A stretch of 64,000 bases of DNA from Desulfitobacterium_A nosdiversum (GTDB lineage: Bacteria > Bacillota > Desulfitobacteriia > Desulfitobacteriales > Desulfitobacteriaceae): NCBI RefSeq assembly GCF_049860565.1, contig NZ_CP172056.1, positions 3,844,001 through 3,908,000 of the forward strand, written 5' to 3'. Of this stretch, positions 49,836 to 59,714 are shown in pieces (positions within the stretch are counted from its first letter, which is position 1; the number at the start of each line of letters is the position of its first letter). A program made the position numbers and the translations under genes. The notes below the pieces were generated by a model. That model was given only the letters and a program-made list of their open reading frames with translations, did no database searches and was not told where the DNA came from.

Positions 49836-49915
49836 GCATATCCATTTCTGGCTATACCCTGAGGGCCTATTGCCCTGGCCGAAAAACCATGGATTGCTCT
49901 TTAGGTTTTTTCGGC
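49836..49915 (-). ncRNA. Structured leader upstream of the leader peptide and DUF2325 gene
   Basis: Three consecutive hairpins on the minus strand: an 11-bp GCCGAAAAAACC/GGTTTTTCGGC stem (49878-49915), AGGGC/GGCCCT (49862-49876), and GGTATAGCCA/TGGATATGCC (about 49836-49859). They are followed by a strong RBS, a mini-ORF and a terminator. No known riboswitch class was recognised. With them the 384-bp gap 49699-50082 is accounted for, apart from AT-rich sequence at 49925-50082. Confidence 0.5.
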
Positions 49916-50082
49916 TCGGAGAAAAATTAAATTTTAGACCTATTCGCTTGAGAACACGGTAAACAGCTTAACAAAACTCAACACAAAACAATAAAACTAA
50001 CTTTATAAATATTATATATTAGTTTATATTATGTTTCAATAGTTCCTGAATGCATTAACCCAAACAAATGTAAAAATATAAT

Positions 50083-51990
50083 CTATGAAAACTTACTGAT
50101 ATACTCCGTTAATTCCGCAGTCATTTCATAATAGTTAAAAGGAGTAATTAAATAAATCCCGTTAAAATATTGTATTGCTTTATCTAAGAGTTCTTTGCTC
50201 ATAGCGATTCCCTGTTGACGAGCCATTTCTCCTTTTAATCCGCGCATCCGTTGCAGCGCCTCTTCAGAGAGACTAATCCCAGGTACCTCATTGTGCAGGA
50301 ACTCAGCATTGCGCTGGCTGGTTAAAGGCATAACGCCGATAAAAATAGGAATTGAAAGATGTTTTGTTCCTTCATAAATCACCCGCAACGTTTCCACGTC
50401 ATAAATCGGTTGGGTCATGACAAAGTCCGCACCTGCTTCAATTTTTTTCTCCAACCGCTTTATTGCTGAATCGAAATTCCGAACATAAGGATTAAAGGCT
50501 GTTCCTACAATAAATCGAGCAGATTGGTTTAACACCTCTCCAGAGAAAGAGATACCCTGATTGAGCTGCTTCGTCATGCGGATCAAATCAAAGGAATTGG
50601 CATCAAAAACAGAGCTGGCACCCGGTAAATCCCCATAACGTGAAGGATCTCCTGTAATCACCAAAATCTGGTGAATTCCTAAAGCATGCAAACCCATAAG
50701 GTGAGATTGCTGGCCGATTAGATTCCTATCCCGACAAGCAACGTGGATTAAAGGTTCAATCCCATAGCGTTCTTTTAAGAGCGCTCCAATGGCAAGATTG
50801 CTCATTCTCACATTGGCCAGCGAATTGTCTGCAAGGGTAATTGCAGCAGCTCCGGAAGCGGATAAGGTCTGACATCCTTTAAAAAACGGTTCTGTATCTA
50901 AACCTTTGGGCGGATCAAATTCTACGATAACCGTAGGCTTTCTCCGCACTCGATCTAAAATCGTTCCTTGTTCGGCTGCTTGTGAAACAGGCTTTGGAAG
51001 GATTTCAGTCAAAGTTTGAGCCATATTATGAACTATACCCCGATCCTTAACCTCAGGCTGTACATGGGTTTGCTCGCTATCCTTTAATGTTGGGTTTTCC
51101 CGCACAACAGGAGATAATGCTTTAAGAGCTTCAGAAATCGCTCGAATATGTTCCGGTGTTGTTCCACAGCACCCACCGATCACTCTGACCCCTTGCTCTC
51201 TGAGGTGTAAGGCATATTCCGCAAAATATTCCGGGGTTGACTTGAACGAAAGCATTCCGTCGACCAGTCCGGAACGTCCGGCATTCGGGAATATGGAAAG
51301 GAATGCTTCTTCCGGTACCTGAGCTTGCTCAAGGGTTCGAAGCATTTCTGTCGGTCCTAAACGGCAGTTCAAGCCAACAATCTCCGCTCCTGCCTTGGTT
51401 AGTAATTCGAAGGCCTTTGTAACCGTGTATCCATCCCGTGTTCTGCCAACTTGCGGAGTAGCCAAATGGGCGAATATCGGCTGATCGGTAAGTGATCGCA
51501 TAACCTCCAGCGCAAGCAGCAGCTCTTCCAAATCCTCAAACGTCTCAAGCATAATTCCGTCAACTCCACCTTTGAGAAGAGCTGAAGCTTGTTCCTCATA
51601 GAAAGAGCGATAGGGCTGAAGTGACTTTGCTTTTACTCGGCCAGCCAGAATCGAACCTATACTCCCGACAATATAGGTCTGGCTTTTTGCTAAAGCTATT
51701 GCTTCTTGAGCAACTTTGACAGCAGCTAGGTTAATCTCTTCGACCTTTTGCTCCAGGCCAAAGCGGGATAAAATATCCCGATTAACCCTGAAGGTATTGG
51801 TCTCAATCAATTTCGCCCCTGCTTGAATATAGGATTCGTGCACAGAGCGGATTAACGCAGAATGAGTTATGTTTAGTTCTTCATAACAGGTTCCTACGGG
51901 TACACCAAATTGATAAAGGAGGGTAGCCATCGCCCCGTCGCCGATAACGATATTCTTTTGAAGATATTCTCTGAGTTTAACTGAATTCAT
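50083..51990 (-). CDS. Bifunctional homocysteine S-methyltransferase/methylenetetrahydrofolate reductase
   Basis: About 635 residues in two enzymes. The N-terminal homocysteine methyltransferase domain (1 to about 290) has GDGAMATLLYQFG, GLNCRLGPTEML and the Zn-binding GGCCGTTPEH near 272-281. A linker is followed by a MetF-type (beta/alpha)8 domain (about 345-636) with VEFDPPKGLD, ITGDPSRYGDLPGASSVFD and DFVMTQPIYD. Such fusions (as YitJ) supply methyl-THF and methionine. It lies 12 bp after metH, in the same S-box-controlled operon. ATG at 51990 preceded by AGGAGG. Confidence 0.93.
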   Translation of the reverse strand: MNSVKLREYLQKNIVIGDGAMATLLYQFGVPVGTCYEELNITHSALIRSVHESYIQAGAKLIETNTFRVNRDILSRFGLEQKVEEINLAAVKVAQEAIALAKSQTYIVGSIGSILAGRVKAKSLQPYRSFYEEQASALLKGGVDGIMLETFEDLEELLLALEVMRSLTDQPIFAHLATPQVGRTRDGYTVTKAFELLTKAGAEIVGLNCRLGPTEMLRTLEQAQVPEEAFLSIFPNAGRSGLVDGMLSFKSTPEYFAEYALHLREQGVRVIGGCCGTTPEHIRAISEALKALSPVVRENPTLKDSEQTHVQPEVKDRGIVHNMAQTLTEILPKPVSQAAEQGTILDRVRRKPTVIVEFDPPKGLDTEPFFKGCQTLSASGAAAITLADNSLANVRMSNLAIGALLKERYGIEPLIHVACRDRNLIGQQSHLMGLHALGIHQILVITGDPSRYGDLPGASSVFDANSFDLIRMTKQLNQGISFSGEVLNQSARFIVGTAFNPYVRNFDSAIKRLEKKIEAGADFVMTQPIYDVETLRVIYEGTKHLSIPIFIGVMPLTSQRNAEFLHNEVPGISLSEEALQRMRGLKGEMARQQGIAMSKELLDKAIQYFNGIYLITPFNYYEMTAELTEYISKFS

Positions 51991-52005
51991 CAAGCGCCTC
52001 CTCCT

Positions 52006-55000
52006 TTACAGAACGCTAAAATATTTCGCCTCAGGATGCGCAAAAACAAGAGCTGTAACTGAAGCCTCCGGCTCCATCATCAATCCTTCAGTTAACTGGA
52101 TTCCAATATCCTGCGGCCGGATTAATCCGAATAATTTCTTCTGATCCTCAAGATTAGGGCAAGCCGGATAGCCGAAGGAGACGCGCAAGCCACAATAACG
52201 AGCCGCTAAACGTTCTTTCATTGTCATCTCAACAGGATCTGATATTCCCCAAGCATCACGCATCATATGGTGAACTCGCTCTGCAAACCCTTCGGCTAAC
52301 TCCAATGCCAGTGCTTGCAAAATATATGAATCTAAATATTCCCCCTGTTCCTTAAGTTTTGCCGCCTGCTCACGAATTCCTTGACCTGTAGTCACAGCGA
52401 ACATACCAACATAGTTCATTGCTCCGCTCGAAACCGGGCGAAGAAAATCAGCGAGACAAAGGTAGCGTTCTTTAGCCTGACGGGGAAAATGAAAACGCTC
52501 AAGAATTTTGTTCTGGTCTTTCGGATCATAGATCAAAATATCATTGCCTTCAGATTGTGCCGGAAAAAACTGATAGATTCCCTGTGCCCGAATCTCACCC
52601 GTTTTTTGGGCCCTCTTAAAGACCCGCTCAACATTAGACAAGACCTCTTCAACTTTTTGATCCCCCTCGGCTAAAAGCTGTTCAACATCCCCTTTAATTC
52701 CCAGATGTTTACCCAAAAGCATTTTACGATTGACATATGGCCAGATTTGAGCAAGTAGATAATCCCTAAGCACATGTCTTTCTGTATCAGGGGGAGTAAC
52801 AGGCTCTGCAGCAGGAAAAGCCGAAACAGTCTGCTTAAGTACTTCTGAAGTCTGCTTTGTCTTCGACACTGCATTACCTACGAAACCGCCTTCGTTTATT
52901 TTCGTTTTATCTTTTTCGTTTTTGTTATTTTCCCTTGCCAACGCCTGCTGTGCATGAGAGTGGGATTTAATATATTGATTAGCAAGTTCAAGTCCCTTCA
53001 TCGCATCACGTGCATAAAGAACAGGCCCTTCATACTCCGGTGCAATCTTGTTCTCAACAAATCGTGATGTAAGTGCAGCCCCGCCTGTTAAAAGGGGTAT
53101 ACGGATCCCTGCATTTTTTAAATCCTGAGCGGTTACGGCCATTTGCAGAGCAGATTTAACCAATAAACCAGAAAGTCCAATCGCATCAGGCTTTTCTTTT
53201 TCGCAGGCTGCAATAATCTGCTCAGGCGAAACCTTGATTCCTAAGTTAATGACCTCAAAACCGTTATTCGAAAGGATGATCTCTAAAAGGTTTTTCCCAA
53301 TATCATGGACGTCGCCTTTTACTGTTGCGAGAAGGATTTTCCCTTTAAGGACTGCCTCTTTTTTCTCAAGGTGAGGTTCGAGGTAAGAAACGGCAGATTT
53401 CATAACCTCTGCACTTTGTAAAACTTCAGCCACAATTAACTGATTCGCGTTAAAGAGACGGCCGACCTCCCCCATGCCTTTCATCAGCGGTCCATTGATT
53501 AGTTCAATCGCACTGTATTTATGGAGACCTTCCTCCAAATCAGAAAAAAGACCATCTTTCGATCCTTCAACGACGTATTGGCCTAAGCGTTCTTCAAGGC
53601 TTAAGGTTTTTTCTTCGGTTGTTTTGGGTTTTACGACTTTGTTTCGGTAAAATTCCGCAAAGCGGCTTACCGTTTCTTCCCGAGTTTCAAAGAGAAGATC
53701 ATCAGCAAGCTTTCGTTCCTCTTCAGACAGAGAAGCGAACCGAACAAGTTTTTCCGCATTGACAATGGCGTAATCCAAGCCCGCCTTTGTTGTATGGTAT
53801 AAAAAGACCGCATTTAACACTTCTCGGCCCGCCGCAGGTAAACCGAAGGAAACATTGCTTACACCCAAAATTGTTTTGCATTGAGGGAACTCCCGCTTAA
53901 TCAGCCGAATCCCTTCTACCGTTTCGCGAGCTGAGCCGATATAGGATTCATCCCCGGTCGCTACCGGAAACGTCAGCGGGTCAAAAATGATATCTTCTGC
54001 AGGAATACCCTGCTCGGTCAGTATTTTATAAGACCGTCTTGCTACCTCCAGCTTCTTCCCACGTGTAACAGCCATTCCCTCTTCATCGATCGTCCCTACA
54101 ACAACCGCTGCACCATACCGTTTTAAGAGAGGAATCACTTCATTAAATCGGGTCAGCCCCTCTTCAAGATTGATCGAATTAATGATCGCTTTCCCCTGAG
54201 AATGCTTGAGTCCAAACTCAACAACCTTGGGATCCGTTGAGTCAATCATCAGGGGAGCCTTGACCTTTTTAACGACATAAGGCAAAAACTCAGCCATATC
54301 CGCATACTCATCCCGGTCGGGATTGGCTAAACAAACATCAATAACTTGGGCATTTTTCTTAACCTGTGCCCGAGCAATCTCCGAAGCCTCTTCAAAATAC
54401 CCTTCAGCAATTAAGTCCCGGAACTTTTTGGAGCCGATAACATTGGTGCGCTCACCCACGATCAGCGGCCTGTTTTCGTCTTCAGCATATACTGGTTCCA
54501 AACCGGAAACTGCACTTAGGGCATGCTCTTCAATCGGACGCGGTGCATATCCTTGCAAAGCTTGAGCCAACGCGCGGACATGCTCAGGCGTTGTCCCGCA
54601 GCATCCTCCGGCGACATTGATCCACCCTTTTTCAGCAAATCCGGCCATTTTACGGGCCAGGCCCTCAGGTTCTTCATGATAATCACCTTCCTCATCCGGC
54701 AGCCCTGCATTTGGATAGCAACTGACTCCGCAGCCGGCAATCTGTGACAGAGAGCGAATATGATCCCGCATGAACTCAGGTCCCGTGGCACAGTTAAGTC
54801 CCACGGAAATCGGATGCAGATGAGCAATAGAAACATAGAAAGCCTCAATATTTTGTCCTGCCAGGGTGGTTCCCATCGGTTCAATCGTTCCCGAAACCAT
54901 AATTGGAAGTTCCTGACCCTTTTGGGCAAAAGCTCTTTGAATCCCTATACCGGCCGCTTTGACATTGAGGGTATCCTGAGCTGTCTCCACTAAAAGAACA

Positions 55001-55467
55001 TCCGCTCCCCCTTCAATCAAAGCCGACGCCTGACGGTAATAGCCTTCTTCTAGCTCCTCAAAGGTAACACCGCCCGTTAAGGAAAGGCTTTTCGTCGTCG
55101 GACCCATCGAACCCGCAACAAAACGGGGCTTGTCGGAAGTCGAATAGCGATCTGCTGCTTCACGGGCCAGTTTAGCCGAAGCACGATTAAGCTCTTGGTC
55201 CTTTTCGGCTAAATTATATTCGGCCAAGACAATCGTTGTTGCCCCAAATGTATTCGTTTCGATCAAATCTGCTCCCGCTTCAAGATAAGCTTCATGGATC
55301 GAACGAATCACATCTGGACGTGTCAGGCTCAGGATTTCGTTGCAGCCTTCATATTCCTCTCCCCCAAAGTCCTGAGAGGTTAAGTTTGCTCTTTGCAGCA
55401 TCGTTCCCATCGCACCATCAAGAATTAAAATACGCTTTGCTAATTCCTCGTGAAACCGTGTTTTCAT
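52006..55467 (-). CDS. metH: Cobalamin-dependent methionine synthase MetH
   Basis: Methylates homocysteine from methyl-THF via methylcobalamin. 1153 residues with all four modules: homocysteine domain (ILDGAMGTMLQ, GLNCATGP, GGCCGTTPEH near 291), pterin domain (IVGERTNVIGSKKF near 337), B12 domain (DVHDIGKNLLE near 727, the His being the Co ligand; LTGGAALTS) and the C-terminal activation domain (FGYPACPNLEDQ near 1110). A Lys/Asn-rich linker lies near 850-880. Under an S-box riboswitch. It would consume B12 made by the cluster at 6-21 kb. Confidence 0.96.
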   Translation of the reverse strand: MKTRFHEELAKRILILDGAMGTMLQRANLTSQDFGGEEYEGCNEILSLTRPDVIRSIHEAYLEAGADLIETNTFGATTIVLAEYNLAEKDQELNRASAKLAREAADRYSTSDKPRFVAGSMGPTTKSLSLTGGVTFEELEEGYYRQASALIEGGADVLLVETAQDTLNVKAAGIGIQRAFAQKGQELPIMVSGTIEPMGTTLAGQNIEAFYVSIAHLHPISVGLNCATGPEFMRDHIRSLSQIAGCGVSCYPNAGLPDEEGDYHEEPEGLARKMAGFAEKGWINVAGGCCGTTPEHVRALAQALQGYAPRPIEEHALSAVSGLEPVYAEDENRPLIVGERTNVIGSKKFRDLIAEGYFEEASEIARAQVKKNAQVIDVCLANPDRDEYADMAEFLPYVVKKVKAPLMIDSTDPKVVEFGLKHSQGKAIINSINLEEGLTRFNEVIPLLKRYGAAVVVGTIDEEGMAVTRGKKLEVARRSYKILTEQGIPAEDIIFDPLTFPVATGDESYIGSARETVEGIRLIKREFPQCKTILGVSNVSFGLPAAGREVLNAVFLYHTTKAGLDYAIVNAEKLVRFASLSEEERKLADDLLFETREETVSRFAEFYRNKVVKPKTTEEKTLSLEERLGQYVVEGSKDGLFSDLEEGLHKYSAIELINGPLMKGMGEVGRLFNANQLIVAEVLQSAEVMKSAVSYLEPHLEKKEAVLKGKILLATVKGDVHDIGKNLLEIILSNNGFEVINLGIKVSPEQIIAACEKEKPDAIGLSGLLVKSALQMAVTAQDLKNAGIRIPLLTGGAALTSRFVENKIAPEYEGPVLYARDAMKGLELANQYIKSHSHAQQALARENNKNEKDKTKINEGGFVGNAVSKTKQTSEVLKQTVSAFPAAEPVTPPDTERHVLRDYLLAQIWPYVNRKMLLGKHLGIKGDVEQLLAEGDQKVEEVLSNVERVFKRAQKTGEIRAQGIYQFFPAQSEGNDILIYDPKDQNKILERFHFPRQAKERYLCLADFLRPVSSGAMNYVGMFAVTTGQGIREQAAKLKEQGEYLDSYILQALALELAEGFAERVHHMMRDAWGISDPVEMTMKERLAARYCGLRVSFGYPACPNLEDQKKLFGLIRPQDIGIQLTEGLMMEPEASVTALVFAHPEAKYFSVL

Positions 55468-55551
55468 TGCAAACCCCTCATTTCTATAGCTTAAACGGCT
55501 CTCTAAATTCTCTGATATATAACGTTAAAATATGATGTTATTTATGAAGAA

Positions 55552-55576
55552 AACCCCTTCCCGAAGAGAAGAGGTT
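55552..55576 (-). terminator. Terminator of the S-box riboswitch
   Basis: Minus strand AACCTCTTC-TCTTCGG-GAAGGGGTT, followed by TTCTTC. It lies between the SAM aptamer and the metH start, as in S-box expression platforms. Confidence 0.8.
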
Positions 55577-55594
55577 TACAAATCATTGCAACTC

Positions 55595-55726
55595 CTCTTA
55601 TCTGTCAGAAGAGTATGAGTAATCTTCTGCAGGAATTAGCACCATGCTTGAACACTATCAGCCAAAATACTGCAAGCTGGTTGCCGGGTTTCATTGGGCC
55701 AGTCCCTCCACCGCTCCGGATAAGAG
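55595..55726 (-). ncRNA. SAM-I (S-box) riboswitch
   Basis: The minus strand carries the S-box core: CTCTTATCCGGAGCGGTGG, AGGGACTGGCCC, ATGAAACCCGGCAACC, and ends with GATAAGAG (55595-55602), which pairs with CTCTTATC (55719-55726) as P1. A terminator follows. High SAM should switch off metH and the bifunctional methyltransferase/MTHFR. This fills the 333-bp gap 55468-55800. Confidence 0.96.
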
Positions 55727-55800
55727 TCTTTATGAAGTTCTTTCAGATTATTCATAGAATAACAAGATCGGTGGAATCTGTCAACTGTTCTAGTACAAGA

Positions 55801-57000
55801 TCATTTTTTATTTTTTGGCCACTCGGCTCCAATTTTAAGGGCCAAGTGAGCAAAGTAATTTGCGCCAACACTTAGAGCTTCTTCCTTCAGATTATATTGC
55901 GGATGATGCCATTCTTTTGTTCCCTCAACCCCGATCCAAACGAAGTAACCGGGGATTATTTTTTGATAAGCCGCAAAATCTTCTCCACCGGGTATTGGCT
56001 CTGCCTCTACCACTTTATATCCAAGCTCTTCAGCAGTTTCCTTAAGCAGGGAGGTAAATTGCGGATCATTATCAACACAAGGCAAACTTGGAAACCATCT
56101 AAAGCTCACTTTTGCTCCATAAGCTGCTGCAATACCCTCAACCGCTCGTTTCATCAATTCAGGGACAAGCGCTCTGGCTTCCTCTTGAAACGTCCGTACC
56201 GTTCCCTCTAATACTGCTCTTTCAGGAATTACATTCCAAGTGTTGCCGGCCTGAAAACGCGTAACACTAATAACCACATTAGAAAAAGGGCTTAAATTGC
56301 GGCTGACAATCGTTTGAAGTGTAGTCACAATTTGGCTTGCTGTGACAATGGGATCAATGACATTGTGCGGAATTCCTGCATGTCCGCCTACACCGATAAC
56401 TTCTATTTCAAATCGATCAACGCTCGCCATCAATGCACCGGATTTTATTCCGACGGTTCCTACCGGAAGATCGGGCTTATTGTGAAAACCAAAGATAGCA
56501 TCTACACCCTCCAGAACTCCCGTTTCGATGGTTACTTGTGCTCCGTTAGTCGCTTCCTCTCCAGGCTGGAAAATGAATCGGACCGTTCCTTTCAACTCAG
56601 CTCTATGCTCCTTTAAAAGAAGCGCTGCCCCCAAAATAGAAGCCATATGAAAATCGTGTCCGCAGGCATGCATAACCCCTTCGTTTTGGGATGCATAGTC
56701 AATTCCTGAATCCTCCTGGATGGGAAGAGCATCAATATCAGCTCTCAGAGCAAGAGTTGGGCCCGGAAGATTTCCGCGAATTTCTGCAATAACCCCTACA
56801 TTTAAAGGAAAGTCTAATATGTCTATGCCCTCTTCTTCTAACCATTGGCGTATGGCCTGGGTCGTTTTGAATTCCTTAAAGGATAATTCAGGATATTTGT
56901 GGAGTTCACGATAGTAATAGACTAATTTCTGTTTCAAATCTAGACTATGACTTGATTTTAACCCATTATCCTTTAGTTCTTTATTTGATTCCTCTGTCAT
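55801..57000 (-). CDS. M20-family amidohydrolase (N-acyl-amino acid/hippurate hydrolase type)
   Basis: Zn-dependent peptidase-family hydrolase of amide bonds in N-acylated amino acids. 399 residues: LHKYPELSFKE near 33-43, LRADIDALPIQE near 83, metal ligands in HACGHDFHMA near 110-119 and QPGEEATNGA near 146, dimerisation domain with GVGGHAGIPHN, and PGGEDFAAYQ near 355. A Lys/Glu-rich N-terminal extension of about 20 residues precedes the domain. Exact substrate unknown. Separate from the metH operon (upstream on the same strand). Confidence 0.9.
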   Translation of the reverse strand: MTEESNKELKDNGLKSSHSLDLKQKLVYYYRELHKYPELSFKEFKTTQAIRQWLEEEGIDILDFPLNVGVIAEIRGNLPGPTLALRADIDALPIQEDSGIDYASQNEGVMHACGHDFHMASILGAALLLKEHRAELKGTVRFIFQPGEEATNGAQVTIETGVLEGVDAIFGFHNKPDLPVGTVGIKSGALMASVDRFEIEVIGVGGHAGIPHNVIDPIVTASQIVTTLQTIVSRNLSPFSNVVISVTRFQAGNTWNVIPERAVLEGTVRTFQEEARALVPELMKRAVEGIAAAYGAKVSFRWFPSLPCVDNDPQFTSLLKETAEELGYKVVEAEPIPGGEDFAAYQKIIPGYFVWIGVEGTKEWHHPQYNLKEEALSVGANYFAHLALKIGAEWPKNKK

Positions 57001-57023
57001 TACATCATTCTCCTACCTTTAGT

Positions 57024-58289
57024 TTAGGGGCACTGAATCACACCCTGAGCCCACAAACAGCCGCCGCACGTTGGAAACGTGTTGCCATAACAGTCTTCCT
57101 CATTCGTTTCGGATAACTCACAATGCATGCATTGCAGACAGGGTGAAAATTCAAAGGCATCCACCTTGCTTCTAAAATTAGAGTATTCCTCTGAATTCCA
57201 AATATCCTTGAGATGAGTTTTCCTAATATCACCCAAAGAATAAGAAGCGACCTTTCTTTCAACCCCATCAAGGAAATACGTTTTATAAGAGTGTAATAAT
57301 CCCATACACGGGCTGATTGTACCATCCCATTTAACAAACGTACATCGATCCTTTATAAATCGGCAGCTTCCTATTTCCCTCTCATATCCATTGCGGAAAA
57401 CGTTTATTTTATCATAGTTTTTTATAAGATCGTATAAAAGCTGCTGATTGATTTCTGTCTTATCAATATAAGGCAAGTTGAGCGGTATCCCTTGGGAACC
57501 ATAAGACCTGTTAGAGCTACCAACCTTTAGCTTACATACCATCTGATCAACCATTTCGGCACTGTAAGGAAGCACATTGCTGACAGATATCATATCTGCC
57601 CCTACCCTTTTAGCAAGTGCGCCCAAATCTTTCAGCTGGTTAATATTACTTTTCATAACGACGAAGGTAATACCCACTTTGATTTTATGGTTACTGCTTA
57701 AGTTCTTTAGGCTAAGTCTTTCAAGATTTTTTACGACTTCATTAAACTTTGCCCCTTCTCGGATGTCCTCAAAGCATTCTTCATTCGTCCCGTCAAAAGA
57801 TACCCAAAGCGTATCCAGCCCATTTTCAAATAATCCCTTTAACATTTCCTCATCGAGTAAAGTTCCATTGGTCACCATTTCCGCTTTTATACCTAAGGAT
57901 TTAACCTGTTGAATCATATAAAGAATGTCTTTATGAAAAGTGGGCTCACCAAAGCCGCCAAACATTACCGTTTGCAGACAGTCGAACTCTTTCAGTTGTT
58001 CGACCAGTTTATCAAATACCTCGCGTTTCATGGTCCCCATTGGCTCTTGCCACGTCCTGCGAATACAGGTATGACAAGCCAAGTTACATTGAGCCGTGGT
58101 TTCTATATAGACTTTGGACAAACTGTGGACATTAGAATAGATCTCAATTTTATTTTCATGTTTAACAACCCGTAAATTTCCTCCGCCAAGAGTGCCAAGA
58201 AACTTTGCTAAATCCTTAGAGAGTAGGATTTGTTTTTTATCCGCAATAACTTGCAAATTATTTTCTTTAGATGATGTTTTATTCACCAT
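57024..58289 (-). CDS. Radical SAM/SPASM maturase, resembling the tungsten-cofactor oxidoreductase maturase
   Basis: 421 residues. A ~60-residue N-terminal part is followed by the radical SAM motif CNLACHTC (about 69-76), FGGFGEPTFHKD near 107-118 and VTNGTLLDEEM. A SPASM-type C-terminal region is rich in Cys (FVKWDGTISPCMGLL, SPCLQCMHCELS, CYGNTFPTCGGCLW), holding auxiliary 4Fe-4S clusters. Sequence style fits the family found beside tungsten aldehyde ferredoxin oxidoreductases, but no AOR gene lies in the window, so the target protein is unknown. 24 bp upstream of the amidohydrolase gene and probably co-transcribed. Confidence 0.75.
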   Translation of the reverse strand: MVNKTSSKENNLQVIADKKQILLSKDLAKFLGTLGGGNLRVVKHENKIEIYSNVHSLSKVYIETTAQCNLACHTCIRRTWQEPMGTMKREVFDKLVEQLKEFDCLQTVMFGGFGEPTFHKDILYMIQQVKSLGIKAEMVTNGTLLDEEMLKGLFENGLDTLWVSFDGTNEECFEDIREGAKFNEVVKNLERLSLKNLSSNHKIKVGITFVVMKSNINQLKDLGALAKRVGADMISVSNVLPYSAEMVDQMVCKLKVGSSNRSYGSQGIPLNLPYIDKTEINQQLLYDLIKNYDKINVFRNGYEREIGSCRFIKDRCTFVKWDGTISPCMGLLHSYKTYFLDGVERKVASYSLGDIRKTHLKDIWNSEEYSNFRSKVDAFEFSPCLQCMHCELSETNEEDCYGNTFPTCGGCLWAQGVIQCP

Positions 58290-58529
58290 AGTTCCCCCGT
58301 ACTTTGCTATTTTTATTACTGCCTAAAACCGTGAATCGTGCACCTTTAAAGTAGCATTAAAATACTATCAATATATATTTCTATTTCACTACTTGCTGAT
58401 AAAATAAATTTCCCTCTCCCTTAATAATTATATTATAATTATGTTTGTAATAATCATTTTCTTATAATTTGTATATACTAGGGGGTTTAGTGGATATAAA
58501 AAAACGAGTATGTTATTCGCAAAAGCCAA

Positions 58530-59633
58530 TCAAATACCCGCCAATTCGCGAACTGCATTAACGGCAATTTGCGTTTCTTCCTGCGTGTTGAAATGTGAGA
58601 AAGAAAATCGAACCGATCCAGACAGCTTAAGCGCAGTATGTAAATTGGGTGCGCAATGCACTCCGGCGCGAACTGCAATCCCATACTTTTCAAACAGAAG
58701 GCTGGCCGCCTGAGCGCAATCATATCCTTCAATATTCATAGAAACAACAGGTGTACGCCGCGACGCTTCTAAATCACCGTAAAGCATTACCCCGTGAATG
58801 TCAGCAAGCGAATAAGCAAAGAATCGTGCCAATCCATCAACCTTGTTGTAAATGGATTCAATTCCTACGGATTGGATATAACGTACTCCTGCAAGCAACC
58901 CTGCGATTCCGTGAGCATTTTGTGTCCCAGCTTCCAAAGCATCAGGCAGTTCCTGAGGATGTCTGGGATCAAAGGAGTTATGGCCGCTTCCACCGACACA
59001 CAGAGGCTCGGGCATGTAGTTTGCTGCAAGACAGAGTCCGCCGGTTCCTTGAGGCCCGAAAAGCGATTTATGACCTGTAAAACAGAGGGCTGATATATTT
59101 TTCATATCAATGGGCAGCAACCCGGCGCTTTGTGCTGCATCGACAATAAAATGGATGCCGCGGGCCGCACAGATCTCACCAATTGACTCGATATCCAAAA
59201 CATTTCCAGTCACATTGGAGGCATGAGTGAGGACAACAGCTCCAGTGTCAGGTTGAATGGCTGAAGCAATTGCATCGACCGAAATGCGTCCTTTACTGTC
59301 GCAGGGAACAACTGTAAAATTTCCCCGCCTGTAAATGGGACGCAGTACTGAGTTGTGATCGGCAGCGCTTGTAACGATATGACCCCGGATACCGGATATT
59401 GCGAGGTTTAAGGCGTAGGTTACATTGGGTGTGAATACAACACGCATTGGATCGTCCAGGCCAAAGAATGAGGCCAGTTCCATACGTGCTTCCATCAACG
59501 TGCGGAGAGCGTTAAGCGCTGGAGTATGTGCTCCGCGTGAGGCATTGCCAAAGGTGTCCATTGCTTGCAGAACTGCTTGCTTGACACAATCGGGTTTAAT
59601 TAAGGTTGTAGCGGCATTGTCCAGATAAATCAT
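58530..59633 (-). CDS. Cysteine desulfurase-like aminotransferase class V, selenium-associated
   Basis: PLP enzyme that takes S (or Se) from cysteine or selenocysteine. About 367 residues: MIYLDNAATTLIKP at the start, HNSVLRP, DAAQSAGLLPIDM, PLP lysine in FTGHKSLFGPQGTGG near 197-211, and the catalytic Cys in RAGVHCAPNLH near 330-340. The ATG at 59633 (IYLDNAATT start) is preferred; the frame is open 13 codons further. Divergent from selD and probably dedicated to feeding selenium or sulfur to that pathway (inference from context). Confidence 0.88.
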   Translation of the reverse strand: MIYLDNAATTLIKPDCVKQAVLQAMDTFGNASRGAHTPALNALRTLMEARMELASFFGLDDPMRVVFTPNVTYALNLAISGIRGHIVTSAADHNSVLRPIYRRGNFTVVPCDSKGRISVDAIASAIQPDTGAVVLTHASNVTGNVLDIESIGEICAARGIHFIVDAAQSAGLLPIDMKNISALCFTGHKSLFGPQGTGGLCLAANYMPEPLCVGGSGHNSFDPRHPQELPDALEAGTQNAHGIAGLLAGVRYIQSVGIESIYNKVDGLARFFAYSLADIHGVMLYGDLEASRRTPVVSMNIEGYDCAQAASLLFEKYGIAVRAGVHCAPNLHTALKLSGSVRFSFSHFNTQEETQIAVNAVRELAGI

Positions 59634-59672
59634 TTTACTTCCATTTACTCCAATCTGTATTCTGATACTCAT

Positions 59673-59678
59673 TATAAT
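59673..59678. promoter_or_regulatory. Probable -10 box(es) in the selD/cysteine desulfurase divergent gap
   Basis: ATTATAATAT at 59671-59680 holds TATAAT on both strands and could serve both divergent genes. No good -35 was seen on either side. Confidence 0.35.
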
Positions 59679-59714
59679 ATATCAAATTTGAAGGTTAAGA
59701 AAGGAGATCGTCCC

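Noticed and set aside
54516..54929. 137-codon frame inside metH
   Set aside because: Shadow of the metH coding sequence in another frame, no independent support.
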